DNA of 7,543 bases from Clostridiales bacterium (GCA_012735285.1 JAAYHT010000136.1:1-7543), one strand, 5' to 3'. Positions 1 to 6,087 are shown, counted from the first letter of the stretch. The notes: generated by a model not told the origin, from the sequence alone. Numbers and translations are program-made.

Positions 1-488
1 AAATGAGGAGGATTGAGTGTAAAATAGATCGAGAAGAAAATTAGTATCATCAAAATTGTTAATGAAATAATTAGGCATTTCAAACCTATCCTTGCATGAA
101 TATAGATATGCAGTGCAAGGTATTGTGCAATGATAACTCCGATTACAAGGGAAGATATATCGAGGAAGAGGGAGTGGATTCCGAAAGCTCCCGTGTATGT
201 GTAGTAGAATGCCGTTATGAAAAGGGGGCAGAAAAGCATTGCAACAGTTGTAGCTGTAAACCAGTTTGTAGCTGAGATTCTTTGATCATGAATAATATAT
301 CCTGTTACCCACCAGATCAGCATGGGCCATAATGATAGCTTCAGATGTTCAAAAATGCTTTCATTAACAGCAGCAAACAATCCCACAATTGCAGAATTGC
401 CTGATAATGCGTATGCATAATGCATTATGCAGGCTATGATGATTATTACTGGTATTCCTTTGAGTATCCAGCGGTGGGTTATAGTCAT
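1..488 (-). CDS. DUF6512-like multi-pass membrane protein, 3' end cut by window edge
   Basis: This is an open reading frame of 162 codons with no stop before the window edge, so the C-terminus is missing. It starts at ATG 488 with a GGGAGGG ribosome binding site at 495-501, six bases upstream. The translation is strongly hydrophobic, with about five likely membrane segments near residues 8-28, 52-66, 77-97, 105-127 and 134-156, so it should sit in the cytoplasmic membrane. After the first segment there is a conserved-looking polar motif, VNESIFEHLK (residues 41-50), containing N42, E43, E47, H48 and K50. From memory this resembles the DUF6512 family of Firmicutes, which has no known function. 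Charged residues inside a membrane protein suggest a metal or substrate site, but that is inference. It is transcribed divergently from the arsC-like operon. Confidence 0.7.
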   Translation of the reverse strand, partial: MTITHRWILKGIPVIIIIACIMHYAYALSGNSAIVGLFAAVNESIFEHLKLSLWPMLIWWVTGYIIHDQRISATNWFTATTVAMLFCPLFITAFYYTYTGAFGIHSLFLDISSLVIGVIIAQYLALHIYIHARIGLKCLIISLTILMILIFFSIYFTLNPPH

Positions 489-522
489 ACAAAGCCCTCC
501 CTTACCCCCCCTATTCTATATT

Positions 523-551
523 ATTATAACCAACCACCAATGATATGTGTA
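523..551 (-). promoter_or_regulatory. Probable sigma-A promoter for the membrane protein gene
   Basis: On the minus strand a perfect TATAAT -10 box lies at 528-523. A TACACA hexamer at 551-546 (4 of 6 matches to TTGACA) lies upstream with a 17-bp spacer. Transcription would begin about 28 bases before the ATG at 488. It overlaps the region just upstream of the divergent plus-strand promoter at 557-565, so the two promoters may compete for polymerase. Confidence 0.5.
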
Positions 552-556
552 AATTA

Positions 557-565
557 TGTTATAAT
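557..565 (+). promoter_or_regulatory. Extended -10 promoter of the four-gene operon
   Basis: TGTTATAAT is a perfect extended -10 element (TGn plus TATAAT). No good -35 box is found 16-18 bp upstream, as expected when the TGn motif compensates. The predicted transcription start is near 572. This rules out an in-frame ATG at 545 as the start of the first gene, because it would lie upstream of the transcript. Confidence 0.6.
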
Positions 566-598
566 ATATTTAATTCTATGAGAGCGAGGTTTGTAGAA

Positions 599-955
599 AT
601 GAAAGTACAATTTATTTGCCATCCCAGATGCAGTACCTGTGATAAGGCGAGGAAGTGGCTTGAAGAAAAGGGCATAAGCTATGAGGAACGTGACATAAGA
701 AATCCAAATCGTACTGAGGGAGAATTAAGGAAATGGGTAGAGCAGAGCCAGCTTCCTTTAAAGAGGTTCTTCAATACCAGCGGTGCTATCTACAAGGGTT
801 TGGGACTTGCTAAGAAGTTACCGGATATGGATGAGGATGAGCAATTTGAACTATTGGCAAGCGATGGGATGATTGTGAAAAGGCCTATCCTAGTGGCAGG
901 TGATAAGGTATTGGTGGGCTTCAAAGAGTCGGAGTGGGAAGAACTATTAACCTAA
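599..955 (+). CDS. ArsC/Spx-family thioredoxin-fold protein (YusI-like)
   Basis: The protein has 118 residues, the usual length for the ArsC/Spx/YffB family. The reading frame is open back to 545, but the extended -10 box lies at 557-565 and the ribosome binding site CGAGG at 585-589 is nine bases before ATG 599, so 599 is the chosen start. The N-terminal redox motif is C7-x3-C11-S-T-C14. The C11-x2-C14 pair matches the CxxC of Spx and YusI-type proteins. Further family blocks follow: FFNTSG in the middle, then LASDGM and KRP near the C-terminus, where the Arg matches the oxyanion-binding Arg of ArsC, and finally VGF. Overall it resembles Bacillus subtilis YusI more than Spx. The true substrate is unknown: it could be a thiol reductase, an arsenate reductase-like enzyme or a regulator. 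There is no ars gene nearby, so an arsenic role is not supported by context. It is first in an operon with macro-domain, nnrE and mnmM genes. Confidence 0.9.
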   Translation: MKVQFICHPRCSTCDKARKWLEEKGISYEERDIRNPNRTEGELRKWVEQSQLPLKRFFNTSGAIYKGLGLAKKLPDMDEDEQFELLASDGMIVKRPILVAGDKVLVGFKESEWEELLT

Positions 956-961
956 ATTTTT

Positions 962-970
962 GGAGGTGAT
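962..970 (+). promoter_or_regulatory. Strong ribosome binding site fixing a TTG start
   Basis: GGAGGTGAT is a near-complete match to the anti-Shine-Dalgarno sequence. Its GGAGG core ends seven bases before TTG at 974. There is no ATG or GTG in frame near it that would give an intact macro domain, so the strong site decides in favour of the rare TTG start. Confidence 0.85.
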
Positions 971-973
971 AGC

Positions 974-1483
974 TTGGAACTTATAATTACATTAGGTGAT
1001 ATCACAAAGGTAAAGGCTGATGCCATAGTGAATGCGGCCAATAAAACCCTTCTAGGGGGTGGTGGAGTAGATGGTGCTATTCACCGGGCTGCGGGGCCTG
1101 AGCTTTTAGAAGAATGCAAGACCCTGGGAGGGTGTGAAACAGGGGAGGCTAAGATTACCAAGGGCTACAAACTTCCTGCAAAATATGTTATTCATACTGT
1201 AGGCCCTATTTGGCATGGTGGGAATAACAATGAAGAAGAATTGCTTGCCAACTGCTATAGAAACAGCTTGAAATTGGCAGAGGAATACAAGTGTGAACAT
1301 GTTGCCTTCCCATCTATTAGCACAGGGGCATATCGCTTCCCTGTAGAAAAGGCTGCACCCATTGCAATTAATACTATTATTGACTACTGCAAGAATTCAG
1401 ATGTTATAAAAAAAGTTGAAATGGTTTGTTTCAGCGAAGATATCAAAAAAGCTTATGAAAAGGCCATGGGTGAAAGACAATGA
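974..1483 (+). CDS. Macro-domain protein, probable O-acetyl-ADP-ribose deacetylase / ADP-ribose hydrolase
   Basis: This 169-residue protein is a single macro domain of the MacroD/YmdB type. Members bind ADP-ribose and remove acetyl or ADP-ribosyl groups from O-acetyl-ADP-ribose or from ADP-ribosylated acidic residues in the cytoplasm. The conserved blocks are in order: GDIT (8-11), IVNAAN (18-23), GGGGVDGAIH (28-37), TGEAKIT (56-62), YVIHTVGP (71-78) and STGAYRFP (116-123). N23 and D33 correspond to the substrate-binding Asn and catalytic Asp of the YmdB group, and the glycine-rich STGAY loop holds the distal ribose and phosphate. The start is TTG, backed by a very strong ribosome binding site. 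It follows the arsC-like gene by 18 bases, and its stop codon overlaps the nnrE start as ATGA, indicating translational coupling. No ADP-ribosyltransferase or sirtuin gene is visible in the window. Confidence 0.93.
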   Translation: MELIITLGDITKVKADAIVNAANKTLLGGGGVDGAIHRAAGPELLEECKTLGGCETGEAKITKGYKLPAKYVIHTVGPIWHGGNNNEEELLANCYRNSLKLAEEYKCEHVAFPSISTGAYRFPVEKAAPIAINTIIDYCKNSDVIKKVEMVCFSEDIKKAYEKAMGERQ

Positions 1484-2115
1484 TGGCAAATAAACAGGTT
1501 GTAACATGTCAAGAGATGAAGGAAATTGAAAGAAGGGCTGCAGAAGGCGGGCTCTCATATTATCAGATGATGGAAAACGCAGGCACAGCAGCAGCTTCTT
1601 TCATAACTGAATCTCAGCAGGTAGATGGTAAGAAGGTGCTTATCTTCTGTGGGAAAGGCAACAACGGTGGAGACGGTTTTGTTGTAGCCCGAAAGCTGTC
1701 TTTAGAAGGTGCCTTAGTAACCGTTGTCTTGGTTGACGGTGAACCTAAGACAGAGGATGCAATAAAGAACTGGAAGATCTGTCTTGATATGAAAATACCT
1801 ATTATTGTGGATGTGGCTGACTACAAGGAAGAGCCTGATATAATTGTAGATGCGATTTATGGTACTGGTTTTAGGGGCGAATTGAAAGACAGCGTAAAAA
1901 GGTGTACTAAATATATAAATGAATCTAAGGCAAAAGTATATGCTTTAGATATAGCTACAGGGCTGAACGGTGATACTGGTGAGGCTGATGAAGATGCTGT
2001 TGTAGCAGGTTACACAATTGCATTTCATAGCTTTAAACCTGTTCACCTAATAGAAGATGCTCAAAAGTATTGTGGAGAAAATGTTAGTGTAGACATAGGA
2101 ATAAAAGATGAATAA
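1480..2115 (+). CDS. nnrE: NAD(P)H-hydrate epimerase, stand-alone YjeF N-terminal domain
   Basis: The enzyme interconverts R and S forms of hydrated NAD(P)H (NAD(P)HX), the first step in repairing this damaged cofactor before an ATP/ADP-dependent dehydratase (NnrD) restores NAD(P)H. The 211 residues form one Rossmann-like YjeF_N domain. The glycine-rich motif GKGNNGGDGF is at 58-67, followed by VDAIYGTGFRGEL (123-135, with D124) and ALDIATGLNGDTG (155-167, with D157). Most bacterial homologues are fused to the dehydratase domain; here it is absent and no separate nnrD lies in the window. The usual DIPSGL is DIATGL, and the C-terminal block reads FHSFKP, a mild departure from the common form. 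The start overlaps the macro-domain stop (ATGA). A second ATG at 1483 is equally possible. Its end overlaps mnmM by 8 bases. Confidence 0.9.
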   Translation: MMANKQVVTCQEMKEIERRAAEGGLSYYQMMENAGTAAASFITESQQVDGKKVLIFCGKGNNGGDGFVVARKLSLEGALVTVVLVDGEPKTEDAIKNWKICLDMKIPIIVDVADYKEEPDIIVDAIYGTGFRGELKDSVKRCTKYINESKAKVYALDIATGLNGDTGEADEDAVVAGYTIAFHSFKPVHLIEDAQKYCGENVSVDIGIKDE

Positions 2116-2680
2116 CTTGATAGTCAAGACTACTGCCTTGGGTTTAAAGATACTTTCAGACTATGTTTCAGAAGGTGATATAGTTGTAGATGCAACGGCG
2201 GGTAATGGAAATGATACTTTAGCGTTGGCAAAAATGGTTAATAAAACGGGTAAGGTATATTCATTTGATATACAGGATGAAGCTATAGAAACTACAAAAG
2301 CTCTTCTTGAGAAAGAAGGTTATAGGGATATATGTTGTTTGATAAAAGATTCCCATCATCGTATGCAAGATTACATCTTGGAAAAAGGAAAGTTGTCCGC
2401 CGTTGTATTTAATCTAGGTTATCTTCCAAGGGGAGAGAAGGATATAACAACAAAAAAAGAGACCAGCTTGGATGCAGTAAAGCAGGCGCTTGATCTGATC
2501 AAGCCAAATGGTCTCGTTTTAATAACAATGTATAGCGGACATGAAGAGGGCAAGAGGGAAAAGGATGCCCTATTAGAATATGCTAGTAAGCTACCTTCGA
2601 AGGGTTATCATGTAGCATATTTTAACCTCATAAATCAGCCTAATAATCCACCGGAGTTGTTGCTGATTACGAGGAAATAA
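2108..2680 (+). CDS. mnmM: tRNA wobble-uridine methyltransferase, MnmM (YtqB) family
   Basis: This is a 190-residue class I SAM-dependent methyltransferase. It matches the YtqB group throughout, recalled as MnmM, which methylates the 5-aminomethyl group of 2-thiouridine at tRNA wobble position 34 to give mnm5s2U in bacteria lacking the methyltransferase part of MnmC. The SAM-binding motif I is DATAGNGNDT (28-37), FDIQ at 53-56 ends the second strand, and the diagnostic FNLGYLP (101-107) replaces the DPPY/NPPY of other methylases. Later blocks TTKKETSLDAV, MYSGHEEGKREKDALL and FNLINQPNNPP are also typical. The length is normal. AGGA at 2097-2100 is seven bases before the ATG, inside the end of nnrE, so the two are translationally coupled. 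It is the last gene of the operon. Its 3' end overlaps the convergent serine hydrolase by 14 bp. Confidence 0.87.
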   Translation: MNNLIVKTTALGLKILSDYVSEGDIVVDATAGNGNDTLALAKMVNKTGKVYSFDIQDEAIETTKALLEKEGYRDICCLIKDSHHRMQDYILEKGKLSAVVFNLGYLPRGEKDITTKKETSLDAVKQALDLIKPNGLVLITMYSGHEEGKREKDALLEYASKLPSKGYHVAYFNLINQPNNPPELLLITRK

Positions 2681-3683
2681 TGTTAAAGAGCTCCTTATTT
2701 ATCCTCTTAACGGGAGCATTTGAAATATTTGAACATACTGCTATATATAAATCTAATTCAGGACATATCCAGAAGCTTGATCTGAATCCATCATCGCTGC
2801 CCTCGTGGCCGTAAAATATATGGCCCTTTTGTTCACGACGGAACCAGGATAAGCAGATATGCTCCTTGTTGTTTGGGACTATCGCTTGTGACTCCCAAGC
2901 CACTTCATAAGTTTCGGGCTTTAAAATAGTTTTATTTAGGTTGGCTTTCGCCAATTTCCCTAGATCATTAAGGTTTGATGTAAAAGTAGAGCTAGGAGCA
3001 TGCCTTCTGTTATAGGGGAAATGTGGTGCTAGCACGATTTCCTTATCTTCGGATTTTACGTGTGGGGAACAAACCTGGCTCATATCCCTTTTAAATGTCA
3101 GCATTGATGAGTCTTTCATATCGAGAACATTAAATATGTTCTGGTGTACAAAATCCTCAAAAGTCATTCCTGAAACAGTAGCAATTACTGTTCCCAATAT
3201 TTCATAGCCTATGTTACTGTAGGCAAAGCGCTTTTCTTCAGGATCCCATAAAAGGATAGACTCTCTTACTTCATCAGATCTTACGTATCGTTCTAGGGCC
3301 TGGTCATCGGTTTCTGGCTTATCCCAGTTATAGTTTTCCACATCAGGCAGTCCCGCTGTATGGGAAAGAAGTTGGCGAATTGTAATTTTTTTGTACCTTG
3401 GATCTTTGATTTCAAACCAGGGAAGGTAGGTGATCAGTTTTTCATTTAGATCGATTTTACCATCTTCCCATAGGAGCATAATAGATGTTCCGACTAATAG
3501 TTTTGATATCGATGCCATATGGAAGATATGTTGGTCTTCTAAGGGAATTTTTTGGATATAATCTTTATAGCCTAAAGATTTAGTGTATTTTTTATCACCG
3601 TAGCCGATTTGAACTGCAAGTCCCGGTAAATCATACATGAATAGTGCATTATCTAAAAACTTATCAAGCTTATTAAAATCCAC
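2667..3683 (-). CDS. Beta-lactamase-fold serine hydrolase (class C / penicillin-binding protein-like)
   Basis: The 338-residue protein belongs to the Beta-lactamase (PF00144-type) superfamily, which includes AmpC-like enzymes, DD-peptidases and esterases. The catalytic signature is complete: S58-I-S-K61 (SxxK nucleophile and base), Y155-S-N157 (YxN) and H293-E-G295 (the KTG-equivalent HxG of esterase-like members). The LLSHTAGLP block (105-113) is a classic family marker. There is no signal peptide or membrane segment at the N-terminus, so it is probably cytoplasmic, which argues against a cell-wall or antibiotic-resistance role and for an esterase or peptidase acting on small molecules. The substrate cannot be told from sequence. 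The start is GTG at 3683, chosen because AAAGGAG lies six bases upstream and the N-terminal family alignment begins right after it. It is transcribed alone, divergent from the aldo/keto reductase and convergent with mnmM. Confidence 0.9.
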   Translation of the reverse strand: MDFNKLDKFLDNALFMYDLPGLAVQIGYGDKKYTKSLGYKDYIQKIPLEDQHIFHMASISKLLVGTSIMLLWEDGKIDLNEKLITYLPWFEIKDPRYKKITIRQLLSHTAGLPDVENYNWDKPETDDQALERYVRSDEVRESILLWDPEEKRFAYSNIGYEILGTVIATVSGMTFEDFVHQNIFNVLDMKDSSMLTFKRDMSQVCSPHVKSEDKEIVLAPHFPYNRRHAPSSTFTSNLNDLGKLAKANLNKTILKPETYEVAWESQAIVPNNKEHICLSWFRREQKGHIFYGHEGSDDGFRSSFWICPELDLYIAVCSNISNAPVKRINKELFNIISS

Positions 3684-3689
3684 AATAAA

Positions 3690-3696
3690 CTCCTTT
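3690..3696 (-). promoter_or_regulatory. Ribosome binding site deciding a GTG start
   Basis: On the minus strand AAAGGAG ends six bases before GTG at 3683. The ideal spacing and the lack of an ATG at this point make the GTG the likely start of the serine hydrolase. Confidence 0.8.
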
Positions 3697-3709
3697 CTTT
3701 CACGGAATT

Positions 3710-3718
3710 TGTTATAAT
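3710..3718 (+). promoter_or_regulatory. Extended -10 promoter of the aldo/keto reductase gene
   Basis: TGTTATAAT, identical to the element at 557-565 and continuing ATA in both, gives a perfect extended -10. No convincing -35 hexamer is present at the usual distance. Transcription would start near 3725, about 36 bases before the ATG at 3761. Confidence 0.6.
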
Positions 3719-3733
3719 ATAAATATTACAGCT

Positions 3734-3742
3734 ATTATATCA
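3734..3742 (-). promoter_or_regulatory. Extended -10 promoter of the serine hydrolase gene
   Basis: Read on the minus strand, TGATATAAT is an extended -10 (TGn plus perfect TATAAT). No -35 match is seen. The start would be near 3728, leaving a leader of about 45 bases. The -10 boxes of the two opposite promoters are only some 16 bp apart and face away from each other in overlapping territory, so simultaneous initiation seems unlikely. Confidence 0.5.
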
Positions 3743-3760
3743 CACATCGGGAGGATTATA

Positions 3761-4894
3761 ATGGAATATAGAACTTTTAAGAATACTGGTGAAAAGATAT
3801 CCTTGTTGGGCTTTGGAACCATGAGGTTGCCTGTGGTTGATGGTGATGAGGGCAAAATCGATGAAAAAGAAAGCATTAAAATGATAAGGTATGCCATCGA
3901 TAATGGTGTCAACTATGTTGATACAGCCTATATGTACCACCAGGAAACTTCTGAGAATCTAGTTGCAAAGGCTCTTAAAGACGGATATAGGGAAAAGGTA
4001 TATATAGCAGATAAGATGCCTCTATGGTTGACAAAAAAAGCAGGAGGTATCGAAGCCCTATTTGAGGAACAGTTTAAGCGTCTCGATGTTGATCACATAG
4101 ATTTCTATTTAGTGCATTCCTTAGACAAAAAAGGCTGGGAGAAGGCCAAAGAAAAAGAGTTGATGCCATTTTTAGAAAAGATGAAGGCAGAGGGTAGAAT
4201 CGGAAAAATTGGTTTTTCCTTTCACGATGATCTGGATACTTTCAAAAAGATAGTTGACGAATATCCTTGGGAGTTCTGCCAGATCCAGCTTAACTATATG
4301 GATGCGGACTATCAAGCAGGTGAAGAGGGATTGAGATATGCAGGTAAGAAGGGTCTCCCAGTTATAATCATGGAGCCCTTTAGGGGAGGTAAGCTGATTC
4401 AATCAGTACCATATTCCATAATGAAGTTATGGGATAAGGCAGCTAATAAAAGGTCTCCAGCAGAATGGGCCTTGAAGTATCTAGCTGATTTCCCTGAGGT
4501 TTTAACAATTCTAAGCGGAATGAGCAAGATGGAAGAGGTTGTGGATAATATCAGGATACTGTCTGATGCAAAGCCAAATACCCTTACCCAAGAAGAAAAA
4601 GAATTGATTCGAGAGGTTGCCAGGGAATATAACAGGTTGCACAAGGTACCCTGCACAGACTGCAAGTACTGTCTACCCTGTTCTCAGGAGATCGATATAC
4701 CTACAGCCATAAGACTTTATAACGAATGGCATCTTTACAAGGCCTATAGAGCACTTAGGCGGGATTTCCGCCTCAATATGCCTGAAGGCAAAAGGCCTTC
4801 AGATTGTACCGAGTGCAGAGAATGTGAGGAAAGATGCCCCCAGCATCTACCCATAGCAGAATTTATGAAGGAGACGGCGGAAATATTCGAATAG
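3761..4894 (+). CDS. Aldo/keto reductase with C-terminal ferredoxin-like 4Fe-4S domain
   Basis: The 377-residue protein joins an NAD(P)H-type aldo/keto reductase barrel (about 1-280) to a C-terminal iron-sulfur segment (about 295-377), the arrangement of the COG1453-type reductases common in anaerobes. The catalytic tetrad is visible as D54, Y59, K85 and H119 (in VDTAYMYH, DKMP and YLVHS). The barrel opens with LGFGTMRLP. Two cysteine clusters follow: C298-x2-C301-x2-C304-x2-C307 and C349-x2-C352-x2-C355-x3-C359-P, enough for two 4Fe-4S centres, so electrons may pass between ferredoxin-like partners and the reductase site. The substrate is unknown. GGGAGG lies six bases before the ATG. It is a single-gene transcript divergent from the serine hydrolase; its stop codon touches the stop of the minus-strand gene after it with no gap. 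Confidence 0.93.
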   Translation: MEYRTFKNTGEKISLLGFGTMRLPVVDGDEGKIDEKESIKMIRYAIDNGVNYVDTAYMYHQETSENLVAKALKDGYREKVYIADKMPLWLTKKAGGIEALFEEQFKRLDVDHIDFYLVHSLDKKGWEKAKEKELMPFLEKMKAEGRIGKIGFSFHDDLDTFKKIVDEYPWEFCQIQLNYMDADYQAGEEGLRYAGKKGLPVIIMEPFRGGKLIQSVPYSIMKLWDKAANKRSPAEWALKYLADFPEVLTILSGMSKMEEVVDNIRILSDAKPNTLTQEEKELIREVAREYNRLHKVPCTDCKYCLPCSQEIDIPTAIRLYNEWHLYKAYRALRRDFRLNMPEGKRPSDCTECRECEERCPQHLPIAEFMKETAEIFE

Positions 4895-6073
4895 CTACTT
4901 GATAGCTTCTAGGAAGTCATTGAAGTCTTCAAAGTCGCTTAGTATAAACTCGTAGAGTATAGGCTCCTTGAACTCATATTTTGCTACCGGAAGGAGTAAT
5001 GGTTCAAGGGGGCTTTTTGCTAGTTTTCTCTCGAGTGAATGTATTTCCTTTATACCGTAGGCAGCAATTATCAGCTGGCCGAAATCAGACACATAATATA
5101 ATCCGAAGACATCTTCGTTTAGCCTGAAAACCTTTTGGTTGACATGGTCATTGTTTTTCCTGAACTCTAAAAAGAGCCTGCCGTTATCGTGAGGTGTATG
5201 CATAAAAGAAGCAGCTAGTGGGATGAAATAATCATCAAAGGTTTCAGGATCCGCCATTATTTCATAAACAGTCACGAACTCAGGCCTGTTCATCAGCATG
5301 GCTGCTTCTAAGGCAGAGACCTTCATGGATGACCTGCGTGATACAGAAGTCACCTTATTGTTTCTCGTAGTTACTTCTAATACTAAAATCATATACTTTT
5401 CATCATATTCAATTAAAGCTTCGCATAAATATGAAAGCCTTCCATTCTCATCAATATATTCTTCAATAGAGTTTCTGCAAAGAGTAGCAGCTTTCGGTTC
5501 AGACACCGATTCCATATCTACCATTCCTTCTGTTAAATAGGAAGCGCCTGTATAATCCCTTCCCACACATCTCATTACAAAATAGTGGATGAGATGGTAA
5601 TCAGACATAATTGGGGTGCATATTTTTTCAATAAGCAGCTCCTGCTCTATTTCTGTTAGCTCAATTTCGTTTTCTAAGAGGAATTCATACTCTTCTACCG
5701 GTTCTGGTAAAGAGACCTTTAATTTTTTGCTTTCTTTAACAAAGGACTGTACCAGATAGCGGGCTTCCTTTTCGCTAACTGGTACCTTCTCTCCTCCAAG
5801 CCCACCTATTATACCGAGCTCTATAAAGGATACTGTATCTTCATCCCCATCTATAATACTTTTATAAGTCTCTAAACCATATTCTTCTGCATCATAATAG
5901 AAGAATTGGTCGATACTTCTACTACCGCTTGGTGTTGAAACTTCCCATTTGATTGAGAGTGCCACCACTCCCATAAGTCTTGTGTCTGTTACATAGGCTG
6001 AAACAAATTGTTTATTATCATTAAAAACTATACTACTACTTCCGCCTTTAATAACTGATAACTTTACTGCCAA
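4895..6073 (-). CDS. Unrecognised acidic 392-residue protein
   Basis: I do not recognise this protein. Coding is supported by its length, a good ribosome binding site (GGAG at 6085-6082, eight bases before the TTG start at 6073) and a plausible promoter upstream. It has no signal peptide or membrane segment, so it is probably cytoplasmic. It is rich in Glu and Asp, with acidic stretches around residues 125-150 (EPVEEYEF through EIEQELL) and at the C-terminus (SDFEDFNDF). Only a few scattered cysteines are present and no metal, nucleotide or catalytic motif is obvious. The mix of beta-like N-terminal stretches (SAYVTDTRLMGVVALSIKW) and a helix-rich middle suggests at least two domains. It lies between an Fe-S aldo/keto reductase (convergent, zero gap) and metK (divergent), neither of which gives a clear clue. 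The long uninterrupted frame argues against a pseudogene. Confidence 0.8.
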   Translation of the reverse strand: MAVKLSVIKGGSSSIVFNDNKQFVSAYVTDTRLMGVVALSIKWEVSTPSGSRSIDQFFYYDAEEYGLETYKSIIDGDEDTVSFIELGIIGGLGGEKVPVSEKEARYLVQSFVKESKKLKVSLPEPVEEYEFLLENEIELTEIEQELLIEKICTPIMSDYHLIHYFVMRCVGRDYTGASYLTEGMVDMESVSEPKAATLCRNSIEEYIDENGRLSYLCEALIEYDEKYMILVLEVTTRNNKVTSVSRRSSMKVSALEAAMLMNRPEFVTVYEIMADPETFDDYFIPLAASFMHTPHDNGRLFLEFRKNNDHVNQKVFRLNEDVFGLYYVSDFGQLIIAAYGIKEIHSLERKLAKSPLEPLLLPVAKYEFKEPILYEFILSDFEDFNDFLEAIK

Positions 6074-6081
6074 TTCAAATT

Positions 6082-6087
6082 CTCCGC
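6082..6087 (-). promoter_or_regulatory. Ribosome binding site deciding a TTG start
   Basis: On the minus strand GCGGAG, with its GGAG core eight bases before TTG at 6073, is the only good Shine-Dalgarno match near the 5' end of the unknown gene. It supports TTG rather than a downstream in-frame ATG. Confidence 0.65.

Noticed and set aside
545..598. An N-terminal extension of the ArsC-like protein beginning at ATG 545 (or ATG 578).
   Set aside because: The extended -10 box at 557-565 lies inside it, the predicted transcript starts near 572, and the ribosome binding site and family alignment both fit ATG 599.
599..955. An arsenic-resistance locus based on the ArsC-like protein.
   Set aside because: No arsR, arsB or acr3 gene is present, and the protein resembles the YusI group of unknown substrate.
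1106..1300. A minus-strand open frame inside the macro-domain gene.
   Set aside because: It is a shadow of a clearly conserved plus-strand gene and has no ribosome binding site or recognisable product.
2682..2711. An inverted repeat (GTTAAAGAG with CTCTTAAC, one bulged A, 13-base loop) just after the mnmM stop, as a terminator.
   Set aside because: No T-tract follows on either strand, the loop is large, and it lies inside the coding region of the serine hydrolase.
2667..3683. An antibiotic-resistance beta-lactamase.
   Set aside because: The protein lacks an export signal and has HEG rather than KTG at the third motif, which fits esterase-like or peptidase-like members better.
3712..3940. 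Two minus-strand open frames over the start of the aldo/keto reductase.
   Set aside because: They overlap conserved barrel sequence and the divergent promoter region, and show no family features.
4172..4665. Minus-strand open frames inside the aldo/keto reductase.
   Set aside because: They are antisense shadows; the plus-strand frame has a catalytic tetrad and iron-sulfur motifs.
5298..5540. A plus-strand 80-codon frame inside the unknown minus-strand gene, considered as an alternative real gene.
   Set aside because: It has no good ribosome binding site, and the much longer minus-strand frame has proper initiation signals.
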